Positions 15,651 through 23,758 of a DNA stretch of 64,000 bases are shown piece by piece. Origin of the DNA: Halorussus caseinilyticus (lineage in GTDB: Archaea > Halobacteriota > Halobacteria > Halobacteriales > Haladaptataceae). The stretch is from NCBI RefSeq assembly GCF_029338395.1, contig NZ_CP119809.1, positions 2,170,001-2,234,000 on the forward strand, written 5' to 3'. The notes beneath the pieces were generated by a model. That model had not been told where the DNA came from, ran no database searches, and saw nothing but the letters and a program-made list of their open reading frames with translations. Made by a program: the position numbers and the translations under genes. Each line of letters begins with the position of its first letter. Position 1 is the first letter of the stretch.

Positions 15651-15732
15651 CGTAATAGAATATGATATGGTTTGTTCGGTATTTGCTATTTCAGTAGCTT
15701 CATTAGGCTCACCGTAATAGAATATCGTATGG
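15651..15732. promoter_or_regulatory. duplicated 20-bp element in divergent promoter region
   Basis: CGTAATAGAATATGATATGG at 15651-15670 and CGTAATAGAATATCGTATGG at 15713-15732 differ at only two positions. The second ends in the start codon of the following gene; the first begins beside the minus-strand GNAT promoter, where ATTACGGCGTAAT forms a short inverted repeat. It looks like a repeated operator controlling both directions. Confidence 0.5.
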
Positions 15733-16274
15733 CATCTGACGGCGAACGAGAACGCGGCATCCTCAGCACCAAAGACCGCAACTACCTCGGGAGCGGTGCT
15801 GGAATCGTACCGAAAAGCTCCGCAGAACGAGTCGCTCGGTCTCGAATCCGAAAGCGGCTCTACAGCGCCTATTTGGATTTCAGACTACTCATTGATGAGT
15901 TAGAAGAACGCGACCGGAGAAGCGTGTTCGAGGACTTACCCGATGACCGAAACCTCCATCGAGGAATCATCGCTGCACTCGAATTCACATATCTCGCTCT
16001 GAAAGAACAGAACCTCGATTTCAAAGACTACCTGGAGGAAGCGGTTACAAACGCGGAAGAGAAGTTAGCCCGAAAGGAATCCGAAAACCGCGTCGAAGTA
16101 GATGTAGAGTTCAACGTCGAAACAAGACTCGTCCTCGATGAGACGCGAGACATCAGTGAGTACAGTGATGAGGAAATCGGTGAGCTACTGATGAACGGCG
16201 AGATTGATGGTGAACTTGCAGCCCACCTTCTGCAAGAACGACACAGCGAGAATAAGGGAAGAGACATAGCCTAA
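15729..16274 (+). CDS. conserved haloarchaeal mobile-element protein, unknown function
   Basis: 181 residues. It starts MASDGERERGILSTKDRNYL, then [37 protein letters not shown] and ends in an acidic helical tail (EEIGELLMNGEIDGELAAHL). I know this RGILSTxDRxYL opening and the Arg-rich helix from many haloarchaeal plasmid and provirus genes, but it has no assigned role. Predicted soluble, all-helical and possibly DNA-binding. The ATG lies inside one copy of the duplicated operator-like element. Confidence 0.65.
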   Translation: MASDGERERGILSTKDRNYLGSGAGIVPKSSAERVARSRIRKRLYSAYLDFRLLIDELEERDRRSVFEDLPDDRNLHRGIIAALEFTYLALKEQNLDFKDYLEEAVTNAEEKLARKESENRVEVDVEFNVETRLVLDETRDISEYSDEEIGELLMNGEIDGELAAHLLQERHSENKGRDIA

Positions 16275-16299
16275 TCGCCGCCGAACACGCAGGCCAGTA

Positions 16300-16379
16300 C
16301 CTCTGGCAAAGATTTGCCGTAGGTCTTCATCAGTCGTCTTCTCACGCAGTCCCCACAACACTCGATAGAGATGATTCAT
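16300..16379 (-). pseudogene. fragment of a DUF6884-like gene
   Basis: The minus strand encodes GLREKTTDEDLRQIFARGTGL. The intact gene at 5613-6338 has VGREKNIPQDLRQIFAEGYDL. Eleven or so of 21 residues agree, and at DNA level TGGCAAAGATTTGCCGTAGG matches the intact gene nearly base for base. On either side the similarity stops and the frame continues as unrelated sequence, so this is a remnant of a deleted second copy. Confidence 0.5.
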
Positions 16380-16449
16380 TCAGGGAGAAACGGATTTTCA
16401 GCGCCGAGTACGGGGACTTCCGTACAGTCTTCTACCCTCGAAACGTGAA

Positions 16450-16716
16450 TCAGTCCTCAGAATTCCCCTCCTCGTAGCCAGCTTCGTACTCCTCTTGTAG
16501 CGTGGCTTTAGCTTTCTTCGAGACCTCGAGGATACCCTTGTTGAATCGACGGATTGTGATGTAGATGTACAGCAATAGAAGATACGGCCAGAGAAACAGT
16601 CCAATGATAGCGTAGACGACGAGTTTGAGAAATCTGTACTCTAAGGGGCCGATATGAATGCCACCAATCTGGATGCCGCGCGATTCGCCGTGCTCGTCGC
16701 TGTCTGAATCTGTCAT
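16450..16716 (-). CDS. small single-pass or hairpin membrane protein
   Basis: 88 residues. A polar N-terminus (SDSDEHGESRGIQIGGIHIG) is followed by a hydrophobic stretch of about 28 residues (FLKLVVYAIIGLFLWPYLLL continuing LYIYI) and a basic-acidic amphipathic tail (KKAKATLQEEYEAGYEEG). Function unknown. It is divergent from the NdpA-like gene and may share its regulation. Confidence 0.6.
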   Translation of the reverse strand: MTDSDSDEHGESRGIQIGGIHIGPLEYRFLKLVVYAIIGLFLWPYLLLLYIYITIRRFNKGILEVSKKAKATLQEEYEAGYEEGNSED

Positions 16717-16892
16717 CGTAGTATCCCGGCCAAAGCCGTCGCTGCTAGAACTAGCGGCGGCAGTAGGACCTATTCAGAGAGACGGCTGGAACGAATATCA
16801 AATTACTTACTTGATGTGGGGCTGCGAGTTTTGTCTTATTATATCTGTGATATGAACATATTTGTAGCTCTGATTGATTGGTTATAGTCAAC

Positions 16893-17840
16893 ATGGTAGA
16901 TGCCGCCCAGATTGGCGTCGTTCAATGCAAGGAGGACGGCGATTACGACATCCTCTCGAACATCAGTCAGTCCGACATGGACGACGAGGACTTCGAGGAC
17001 GCCACAGAGGCGACACAAAGTATGCTCGGCTCTCTCGCCGAAAAGAGCTTCTCAGCAAATAAGCCGACTGCTCGACTTCACAAGTTCGATTATAGCGATG
17101 TTGCCGAAGGTGATGAGCACCCTGAGAAATCGTTGCTGACGAAACTCAAGGACGGTGACGAGTTTGAAGCCAACCTGAGCAATTTAGCGGAACGATATCT
17201 CAAAGCGGCTAATTCGGAGCCGGGTATTCTCATTGTAGTTCCATTCTCCCACAAAGGGCACGAGTTGCTTGCGATAATCAAAGCGCCATACGAGGACGTC
17301 TACGAACCGGATGATGAGGTGGGGCTTTCCCAAATCAGTGAGATTATCGAAGACGAACTGAAGAAGGGCGTCATCTATCCCAGAGTCAACTACTCGCTTG
17401 ACGAAGCACGGCCAGACGAGGCTGGAATATACCAGAAAAGCTACTATGCACAGCACTGGTGGAAATTCCTTGGACTCAAAGACACAAAGACCAATAACGA
17501 GGTTCTGAACGAATGGATAGTCGAAGACGTGGAAGAAGGCGACGATGAGAACCCCTTATCCGAAGCTCAGAGCGTGGATGACTTCGATGACATCCGGCGA
17601 GACCTCGATGATGAGAAGTTGGAAGGACAAGTCACAATCACTATCTCAGGCATCGATATTCGTGTGTCCCTTCGAGACGTACTAGAGCGCAATATCTTCC
17701 TCGTCAACGATGGGTCGTACTACGTCGTCATCCCCGGAAATGAACCTAATGTCGCGGTTACAGGGCACGGTGGCGGAGACTACCGGAAAGAGATTCTAGA
17801 GAACCTGTCTGAGTACGATTCGTTCGATGACATTCAGTAA
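16893..17840 (+). CDS. NdpA/YejK-like (37-kDa nucleoid-associated) protein, tentative
   Basis: 315 residues. The N-terminal half has a strand-rich core with FEANLSNLAERYLKAANSEP, GILIVVPFSHKGHELLAIIK and LKKGVIYPRVNYSLDEARP, then YQKSYYAQHWWKFLGL. That order resembles the 37-kDa nucleoid-associated family, but the match is remote. The C-terminal half (VTITISGIDIRVSLRDVLER; YYVVIPGNEPNVAVTGHGGG) is unassigned. Its stop overlaps the ATG of the large membrane protein (TAATG), so the two are co-translated. The pair may be a membrane-plus-DNA-binding defence cassette; this is inference. Confidence 0.55.
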   Translation: MVDAAQIGVVQCKEDGDYDILSNISQSDMDDEDFEDATEATQSMLGSLAEKSFSANKPTARLHKFDYSDVAEGDEHPEKSLLTKLKDGDEFEANLSNLAERYLKAANSEPGILIVVPFSHKGHELLAIIKAPYEDVYEPDDEVGLSQISEIIEDELKKGVIYPRVNYSLDEARPDEAGIYQKSYYAQHWWKFLGLKDTKTNNEVLNEWIVEDVEEGDDENPLSEAQSVDDFDDIRRDLDDEKLEGQVTITISGIDIRVSLRDVLERNIFLVNDGSYYVVIPGNEPNVAVTGHGGGDYRKEILENLSEYDSFDDIQ

Positions 17841-19717
17841 TGACCGAAATAGAAGAGCACCTCTCTCAGCTTTCCCCGATGTGGGAAGGTCGAGAGATTA
17901 CAGAAGAGTCTCGGATAATCGATATCGATAGCCCCGTCTCCGATTTTTCTGAGGATGCGCTTAGTGGAATCCTGCAGCTAGCCCACGAGGAGGGAGCTTA
18001 TTTCAACGATTTTGAAGTGACATTCCACACGGATAGAACCGGAGAGCAGCCGATTATCCAATCTGGTGGGAGCCTTCGAATACACAACTCTGGTTTCGAC
18101 ACCCTCCAAAGAGCGTACGATACCGAAGACGTAGATATTCAAGACTGGCGTCGAGTCGTCGGGGACATCCTCCGTGATGACGAAGCTGGGAGATTAGCTG
18201 ATTTTCTGCTTGAATGGTCCGGGACGGCGTCGATATCTCTATACGTAGATTGTATCATAGACAAATCAGAGATTGGGGACCGACTCGAACCGGAGTTAGA
18301 TAACACTACCTCCATCTCAATTTCATTCTGGACAGAGGAGGAGCGGCTTCGAAGTTGGCTAGACCAGCATACCTCAGATTACGCAACAGTTGCCGACGAG
18401 TTCTTCGATGAACGAAATCCTCCAGTCTTTGTATTCTACGAAGAAATCGAACCAGAGTACGAATCACTGCTTCAGTTCCACTCCGTTAGCTCCTTGCTCA
18501 ACTCGGAGCCGGAGGACCTCGATTTCAACGTGAGTCAGTATCGAACGCTCATGGACCGAGACCGAGATATGCTCCAAGCCGGACCCGAACTGTCGGTAGT
18601 GTCTCCTTCGCTCTTTAGCACACCTAAGGCGAGAGAATTGTTCTCGTCAGTGTTCGTCTACAGCGTCTTCGCCGGAGTCTCAAAGCGAGTGAGATTGACT
18701 GAGGACGTCTTGGAACTCGAAATCAAAACACGCCGTAAAACCGTCAGCGACGAAATCGACGGGGAGGCCTTCACCGATGCCGTTCAAGGATATTCAGTAG
18801 ATGAACTAGCGGCGCTTTACGAGTTCTATGAGTCGTTTGTGGAGAAGGGCACACGGAACACGTATCGAGACTTCTGGCACCGTAGCATCGTCGAAGAATG
18901 TGATTCGTTCGAGGACCTGCCCCGGAAAACGGCGCAGGTTCGTGAGTTCTACACGTTCTTGGAAGAGGAGGCCATCGAGAAGAATTTCGATGACCTCAAC
19001 GATGCCATCCAAGACGCCCACGTATTCACCGCCGACGTTACGAGTACTGTCTCAGAGACGACACGGAGCCTAACTTCAGAGATTCAGAAAGTGGTGCTGG
19101 CGCTCCTCGGAGCAGTATTCGCTAATCTCTTTCTCGTCGTCCGGTGGTCCAACGTGGATATGGTGCTCCCGTTCTCGATATTCGTTATCTCCGGCGTCCT
19201 CCTGTTCTACTTCCCAACAATCCAAACCCGAATCGACGAACTGGACGACCTGATAAGCGAGAGCAATGATGACTTCGAGGTCTACTCCGAGACAATTCAG
19301 GATTTCTCGGGCCATCTGTTCGACTTCAGCCGATTCGATGACCGACGAGGGAGCTACGTCGAGTACGCCGAAAAGCGTCGAAAGTGGGCTGTCGAGAAGC
19401 TACAACTAGCGTTCTGGCTTCTCATCGTCGTCTGGGGAGGATTAGCGATAATCTCGATTCTCGGCTACCCGCGCTCTTCAGGACAATTTCTTATCGCAGC
19501 AACCTCGGTACTGATTACAGGAATAATCTGGTTCAGACACAGGGACGCCGACTACTACCCCGAAACAACCGAGATGCGTATCATTGGGACCCTTCTCTCA
19601 CCAGCAGTCAGTCTCGCAATACTCATCTTGATTGTGACTGGGATTCGCCTGTTCATCGAACCTCTGACTGTTAATGAAATGACGTCCGGCCAAATTTTGC
19701 AGGAAGTCCTCCCATGA
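17840..19717 (+). CDS. large polytopic membrane protein paired with NdpA-like protein
   Basis: 625 residues. About 410 N-terminal residues are soluble and acidic with mixed strands and helices (FEVTFHTDRTGEQPIIQSGG; SLRIHNSGFDTLQRAY). A membrane domain then has a helix pair at about 413-455 (VVLALLGAVFANLFLVV; VLPFSIFVISGVLLFYF), a cytoplasmic loop (DDFEVYSETIQDFSGHLFDF) and three more helices (LAFWLLIVVWGGLAIISIL; FLIAATSVLITGIIW; AVSLAILILIVTGIRLF). I do not recognise the family. A soluble sensor fused to a membrane effector is the obvious reading. It begins one base inside the upstream stop. Confidence 0.65.
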   Translation: MTEIEEHLSQLSPMWEGREITEESRIIDIDSPVSDFSEDALSGILQLAHEEGAYFNDFEVTFHTDRTGEQPIIQSGGSLRIHNSGFDTLQRAYDTEDVDIQDWRRVVGDILRDDEAGRLADFLLEWSGTASISLYVDCIIDKSEIGDRLEPELDNTTSISISFWTEEERLRSWLDQHTSDYATVADEFFDERNPPVFVFYEEIEPEYESLLQFHSVSSLLNSEPEDLDFNVSQYRTLMDRDRDMLQAGPELSVVSPSLFSTPKARELFSSVFVYSVFAGVSKRVRLTEDVLELEIKTRRKTVSDEIDGEAFTDAVQGYSVDELAALYEFYESFVEKGTRNTYRDFWHRSIVEECDSFEDLPRKTAQVREFYTFLEEEAIEKNFDDLNDAIQDAHVFTADVTSTVSETTRSLTSEIQKVVLALLGAVFANLFLVVRWSNVDMVLPFSIFVISGVLLFYFPTIQTRIDELDDLISESNDDFEVYSETIQDFSGHLFDFSRFDDRRGSYVEYAEKRRKWAVEKLQLAFWLLIVVWGGLAIISILGYPRSSGQFLIAATSVLITGIIWFRHRDADYYPETTEMRIIGTLLSPAVSLAILILIVTGIRLFIEPLTVNEMTSGQILQEVLP

Positions 19718-19961
19718 GTGGCACCATCACCGTTACTCAGCGTACAGTCTCTCGCCTGTCGACCGAGTCCACCGTCCAGAGGATGACTGATATTCAGACT
19801 CGGAAGCAATGCGTTAGCGTCTGAGTCCCGTTACGCTTCGTACAGTGACCGATAGCGGACTCGGATAGAAAGGAATCTATCGAATAAGACAGGCCAAATT
19901 GAGATTTAAGCATGGGACGCAAATCAACGGATTCATGTGGAATACTTGTTCCTTTTGTGCT

Positions 19962-20873
19962 ATGGACCCTCATGATTATCTGGATGCAGCCGCAGAATCT
20001 TTGAAAGAGGTCAAAGGAGAGACATATGATGTTCTAGATGTGGGCAAACCTGAAACGACAGACGAAGCTGTTGAGCTGTCTCAGGTAATCAACAAAATCA
20101 CCCCAATTGTTGCTAATACTATCGAATTCCGCATTGCCGAATATCTCAATGAAAATATGGACCTACCTGATGGAGCGAGGTGGGAGAGACAGGACCCAGA
20201 GTTCCCTGACGTCGTTTTAAAAGGAATAGATGGAGGGGAACCAGGTATTGAAATTAAAGCATGGTATCCTCTTTCAACAGAGATGACCGGCCGTTTTCGA
20301 GAAACGCAGCGACATCTACAGGATGGTCTGACAAAGATAGCAATCCTCGCATGGCTTCCAGAGTGGGTCATATATGGTGAACCACAGATAGTTGATGTCT
20401 TCGTCGATGACGCGCTAGAGGTAGCGCAGTCTCGGGATGATAAGTATCATGACCCACCACAGTACCTTGTCATGGAACCTCAAGACACCTCGAACCGGAC
20501 GCGAAATCTTCAACAATCAAATGTTCGAGGTCATCGATTTCAGGAGGATGATGAAGAGCGCATCGAAGAAGCAGAGCAGCTTACAGAGGACTTGGCTCTA
20601 AAGACGGACGAATACGATTCCTCTTTCGAATACCATCGAAAGCTTGGTCGCCTCTACTCAGAATTCGAGTATCGTCAAGAATCGAATTTTGCTAAATTAG
20701 CACGTCTGAAGCATACTCCTCTGGATGATTTCGATGACAAGGTGATGAATAGCCTATTTGCTGGACGTACAATCGTTGATTGGCGAAGCGCAATTCGTCA
20801 AGAGGATGAAAATGCAACCCAGGACTTGCTCGATGGAAATCTCGGCCAGCAAAAGCAGATGGATTCGTACTAG
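19962..20873 (+). CDS. type II restriction endonuclease, PD-(D/E)XK
   Basis: 303 residues. The catalytic core is FPDVVLKGIDGGEPGIEIKAWYPL: P82-D83, then E97-x-K99, a canonical PD-x(n)-ExK site. TRNLQQSNVRGHRF and the surrounding blocks (PPQYLVMEPQDTSNRTRNLQ) match a family I know beside N4/N6 methyltransferases. It is convergent with the methyltransferase gene and the two stop codons share the palindrome CTAG (20870-20873). A TATA-like gatttaag at 19901-19908 could instead place the start at the in-frame ATG at 19935 (leaderless, MWNTCSFCAMD). The recognition site is not readable from the sequence. Confidence 0.8.
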   Translation: MDPHDYLDAAAESLKEVKGETYDVLDVGKPETTDEAVELSQVINKITPIVANTIEFRIAEYLNENMDLPDGARWERQDPEFPDVVLKGIDGGEPGIEIKAWYPLSTEMTGRFRETQRHLQDGLTKIAILAWLPEWVIYGEPQIVDVFVDDALEVAQSRDDKYHDPPQYLVMEPQDTSNRTRNLQQSNVRGHRFQEDDEERIEEAEQLTEDLALKTDEYDSSFEYHRKLGRLYSEFEYRQESNFAKLARLKHTPLDDFDDKVMNSLFAGRTIVDWRSAIRQEDENATQDLLDGNLGQQKQMDSY

Positions 20874-21940
20874 TTAGAACTATCAAACGTTCCTAAGTCC
20901 ATCTGCTCGTCCGATGGTGCATCTTCTCGCTTCGAATTTAGCTCAGTAGTCGCTAATCGTTCGGTAGCAGCATCATAGAATTCATCCACGATTTCTGCGG
21001 ACCTGCACTTTCGTCCGAGTTGCTTAGCAGCGACCGCTCCGGTGCATAATCCTCCGAAAGGCTCCCAGACAATATCACCCGGGTCGGTAGATGCTTTGAT
21101 AATTCGCCGCATCAGTCGCAATGGCTTCTGATTGATGTGCTTTGCCTTAGTACCCTCAAGTACGCGTTCGGACCCGTTCACTTGACCTTCTTCCCAAACG
21201 TTAGTGATTCCTGCATCGAGGTCGAATTTTGCCCGGTATTTTTTCCAGTCCTCAGCGTCGACAGGATTCTCTCCGTCCGGCGCAAAGTAGGGCTTCCCCG
21301 CGGGGTCGCCATGTTCATTCGCGTATTCAGCCATGGCTTCCATTCTTTTCGGCGGAGGATAATACCAGAGATTTCCTTTTGTGAGATATTTTCTGGATGC
21401 GGCATCTGCGACACCACAAGCATCATTCGCTTCTTGTTGTGTCAGCCCCGACCGAGACCATTCGTTAATAACCCACTCCTGCATATCCATTTCCTCACCA
21501 TCTGGACCCTCGAATTCAGCTTCTCGGACGTATTGGACACAAACCTCGGTAACTTGCGGGAATTTTCGAAGCTTCTTGGTGTTTGAGTTCCCCGCGATGT
21601 GTCCCATACCTTTATTCCAGATATTACAGCCGCGATATTCCCATCCGTGCTTTTTCAAGTAAGGGTGAACCTCAGCCCAGCCTTCCTCAGTATTCCAAAA
21701 CCAGAGAGTCGTTTGGGGAGTTGCATGCTCGCTCCATGCTTTTATGTGATTTTCGTACCATTCAGGAACCGCATCTATTTCATCGGGTTCATCCGGAAAC
21801 AATCCAGTGCCATATGCTCCGTCGGAGATTATCGTAACCGGAGTTTCCCAGTCTTCGTAGCATTCAGCAACGTCACCTGGATAGATTTCAACCCCCTCTT
21901 CCAGATAGTGCCCTTTCTCAGCTTTCTGTTGACGATTCAT
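20870..21940 (-). CDS. site-specific DNA methyltransferase (N4-C or N6-A type)
   Basis: 356 residues. Motif IV is SDGAYG (39-44), replacing the usual (D/N/S)PP(Y/F). ATTLWFWNTEEGWAEV-type text follows (PQTTLWFWNTEEGWAE), then an insert with an HTH-like part (SGLTQQEANDACGVADAASR), a HINQKPLRLMRRII block and the AdoMet-binding motif I, DPGDIVWEPFGG (286-297). Motif IV before motif I marks the beta class. It should protect host DNA against the two flanking nucleases. GAGGAGGT lies about 10 nt before the ATG. Confidence 0.85.
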   Translation of the reverse strand: MNRQQKAEKGHYLEEGVEIYPGDVAECYEDWETPVTIISDGAYGTGLFPDEPDEIDAVPEWYENHIKAWSEHATPQTTLWFWNTEEGWAEVHPYLKKHGWEYRGCNIWNKGMGHIAGNSNTKKLRKFPQVTEVCVQYVREAEFEGPDGEEMDMQEWVINEWSRSGLTQQEANDACGVADAASRKYLTKGNLWYYPPPKRMEAMAEYANEHGDPAGKPYFAPDGENPVDAEDWKKYRAKFDLDAGITNVWEEGQVNGSERVLEGTKAKHINQKPLRLMRRIIKASTDPGDIVWEPFGGLCTGAVAAKQLGRKCRSAEIVDEFYDAATERLATTELNSKREDAPSDEQMDLGTFDSSN

Positions 21941-22270
21941 CGAAAATCGACCTCCTCAATGCGCTCTCGGTTCATTATTCAATTGGGGCTTGACGCTTCT
22001 TCATATAAAAACTCCCGTCCTACGCTCGCTATTTATCTATGCTAACAAAGCCTTGTTGGTGGTGCCAAGTCCACAAAATCCCCGCCTCGGCATCAGTCAA
22101 ACAGCCTACATTAAGGGGGCTTGTCACTTTATTTCTTCAACGTAGCGGACGTCTGCTTTGTTGCAATGTAATACGGGTTCCGTATCGATGAAAATAACCC
22201 ATCTAAATAGGCTTATAAAGGAAGTCTCTATCCATTGGGTTTATTTCACCTCGCCAACTTCTCGACCCTA
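21941..22270. other. 330-bp divergent promoter region of the RM locus
   Basis: No gene seen. It holds a TATA box for the second nuclease (CTTATAAAGG at about 22212-22221), AT-rich CATATAAAAAC near 22000 that could serve the methyltransferase, and otherwise unassigned sequence. Confidence 0.45.
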
Positions 22271-23323
22271 ATGGCGATAGATGTTGGTTGGGAGGAATAT
22301 CTAGAAGAGTACGAGAAAGCTGACGAGTACGTACCAGTTAGTGATACAGATTGGTACGAAGAACATTCCGAACTGTATCAGATTCTTCCTAGTTTGCTTG
22401 AACAAGTCCCAGCCGATTTTGAGAGCGACGTACATATTGAGGGACTAGACGCAACCGATGTTTTCGGCTTGAACGAGGTATTGGCGTCATCTGTAGAAAA
22501 TCAAGTGACTGAAACACTCAATTCACTCAAGTCGGAGGAGGTAGACTTCCCATCGGGATATGAAAACTATGACTTCGTTCGCCAGTCACAAACATTCCCG
22601 GACATTGTGTTTCAAGGTCCAGTTCCGGACGAAGACCCGGTCATCGGTATTGAACTAAAAGGATTCTACTTGCTCGCAAAAGAGGGCGACCCGAGCTTCC
22701 GATTCGGAACGACACCTGATGCCTGTGCGCCGCAAGATTTGCTCGTCGTTTACCCATGGGTCTTGGATAACCTCGTCACTGGTTCGCCCGAAATCTTCCG
22801 CCCTTTCATTATGCCAGCCAAGTTCGCCTCTCTGTTCGTCGATTATTACTGGAAAGAATTGAAAAATTGGGACGCTGACAAGCCCGATAAAAGCATCAAG
22901 CGTCCCGAAGGCGATATCAGCCCCTATCCAAACGCAAAGAGTGACTTTGTCCAGGACCACGCCGAACAGGATTCAGGCGGGAACTATGGACGGTTTAGGT
23001 CGAAATCAATCAAGCACATCACCCCGCTCCAGGAGTATATGAATCAGATGAAGAGTCGGGAACTGCTCGGAATATCAGCAGAGAAATGGGGACAATTCTT
23101 CACCGGGTTTGAGGAATCCGACCGAGTGGAGTCTTGGGAGGATGTCGAGGGAATTGCGGGGACATACGCAGAAAATTTGGAAAAACAAGGATGGACACTG
23201 ACCAAGGTGAAGACGCAACTCGTTAATGAATTAAACGAAATGATGGACGATGTCGACGGAATTGGGGTAGGGAGAGCAGAGAACATTCTAAACGCCATGT
23301 CTAAAGTCGAATTAGAAGACTAA
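22271..23323 (+). CDS. second restriction-type endonuclease, PD-(D/E)XK
   Basis: 350 residues. The site is FPDIVFQGPVPDEDPVIGIELKGFY: P110-D111, then E128-x-K130. Downstream GDPSFRFGTTPDACAPQDLL and YPWVLDNLVTGSPEIFRPFI are conserved blocks of a nuclease family found with the same kind of methyltransferase. The C-terminus has a helix-hairpin-helix-like end (VDGIGVGRAENILNAM). It is divergent from the methyltransferase and is not simply a copy of the first nuclease, with which it shares only the catalytic pattern. It may cut the same site as a partner subunit or have its own specificity. Confidence 0.72.
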   Translation: MAIDVGWEEYLEEYEKADEYVPVSDTDWYEEHSELYQILPSLLEQVPADFESDVHIEGLDATDVFGLNEVLASSVENQVTETLNSLKSEEVDFPSGYENYDFVRQSQTFPDIVFQGPVPDEDPVIGIELKGFYLLAKEGDPSFRFGTTPDACAPQDLLVVYPWVLDNLVTGSPEIFRPFIMPAKFASLFVDYYWKELKNWDADKPDKSIKRPEGDISPYPNAKSDFVQDHAEQDSGGNYGRFRSKSIKHITPLQEYMNQMKSRELLGISAEKWGQFFTGFEESDRVESWEDVEGIAGTYAENLEKQGWTLTKVKTQLVNELNEMMDDVDGIGVGRAENILNAMSKVELED

Positions 23324-23758
23324 CCTTCCGAAAGACTCTCCGTAAGTAGCAGCGAACGGGTACCGTGAACGCAAAGTTGCGTCTGAGTTCTCACACTCAT
23401 ATTAACGAGCTTGCTTCATCGATGTCTGAAACATTGTCTCAACTGTGGACCCCAATTGTGGATTCGATTTAGCGGCTCTCTTTGAATTAGTGGTATACCG
23501 AAAGTAGTTAGCCCAGGTACTCACGCCGTGCGCTGCTGTTTGCAGTCTATTATTCTACGCTGAACGAGAGAGCTAAAGAGTCGGTAATAGTTCGGCCTCG
23601 GCACTCATAGGGCTCGTCACGACTGGTTGCCGAGACCAGTTCGGAGCGCGTGCCTCGTCATCGGCCACTTCGGTCTACCCGCTCCGGCGAAAAGACCCTT
23701 ACTCCTTCCCGGCGAACCTCACACCTCGGTAACTCGTCTACATCCCGACGCACCACCC
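23324..23758. other. 435-bp junction region at the right end of the element
   Basis: No gene seen. The first 270 bp are AT-rich like the element; after the attR-like repeat at 23594-23606 composition returns to chromosomal GC. It includes the upstream region of the glycosyltransferase gene. Confidence 0.45.
23594..23606 (+). repeat. putative attR core (13-bp direct repeat)
   Basis: GGCCTCGGCACTC, identical to 1916-1928. The sequence just before it (agagtcggtaatagttc) is element-like, and after it GC rises. The two copies delimit 21.7 kb. Confidence 0.55.

Larger units (their letters stand above)
1916..23606. mobile_element. putative 21.7-kb integrated element with defence cargo
   Basis: The segment is visibly AT-richer than both flanks and has short TATA-led transcription units. 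It encodes a tyrosine recombinase, a prim-pol replication protein, a ParB-like protein, many small unknown proteins and at least five defence-like modules. It is bracketed by a 13-bp perfect direct repeat. Integrase plus primase suggests an integrative plasmid or provirus; I see no capsid, terminase or conjugation genes. The recombinase lies in the middle rather than at an end, so nested or successive insertions are possible. The boundaries are inferred. Confidence 0.65.

Noticed and set aside
16893-19717. Naming the cassette Kiwa
   Set aside because: The layout is reminiscent, but I see no convincing KwaA or DUF4868/KwaB sequence features.
22084-22094. GCCTCGGCATC as a third attachment-like repeat inside the RM locus
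   Set aside because: Only 10-11 of 13 bases fit and flanking composition does not change, so it is probably chance.
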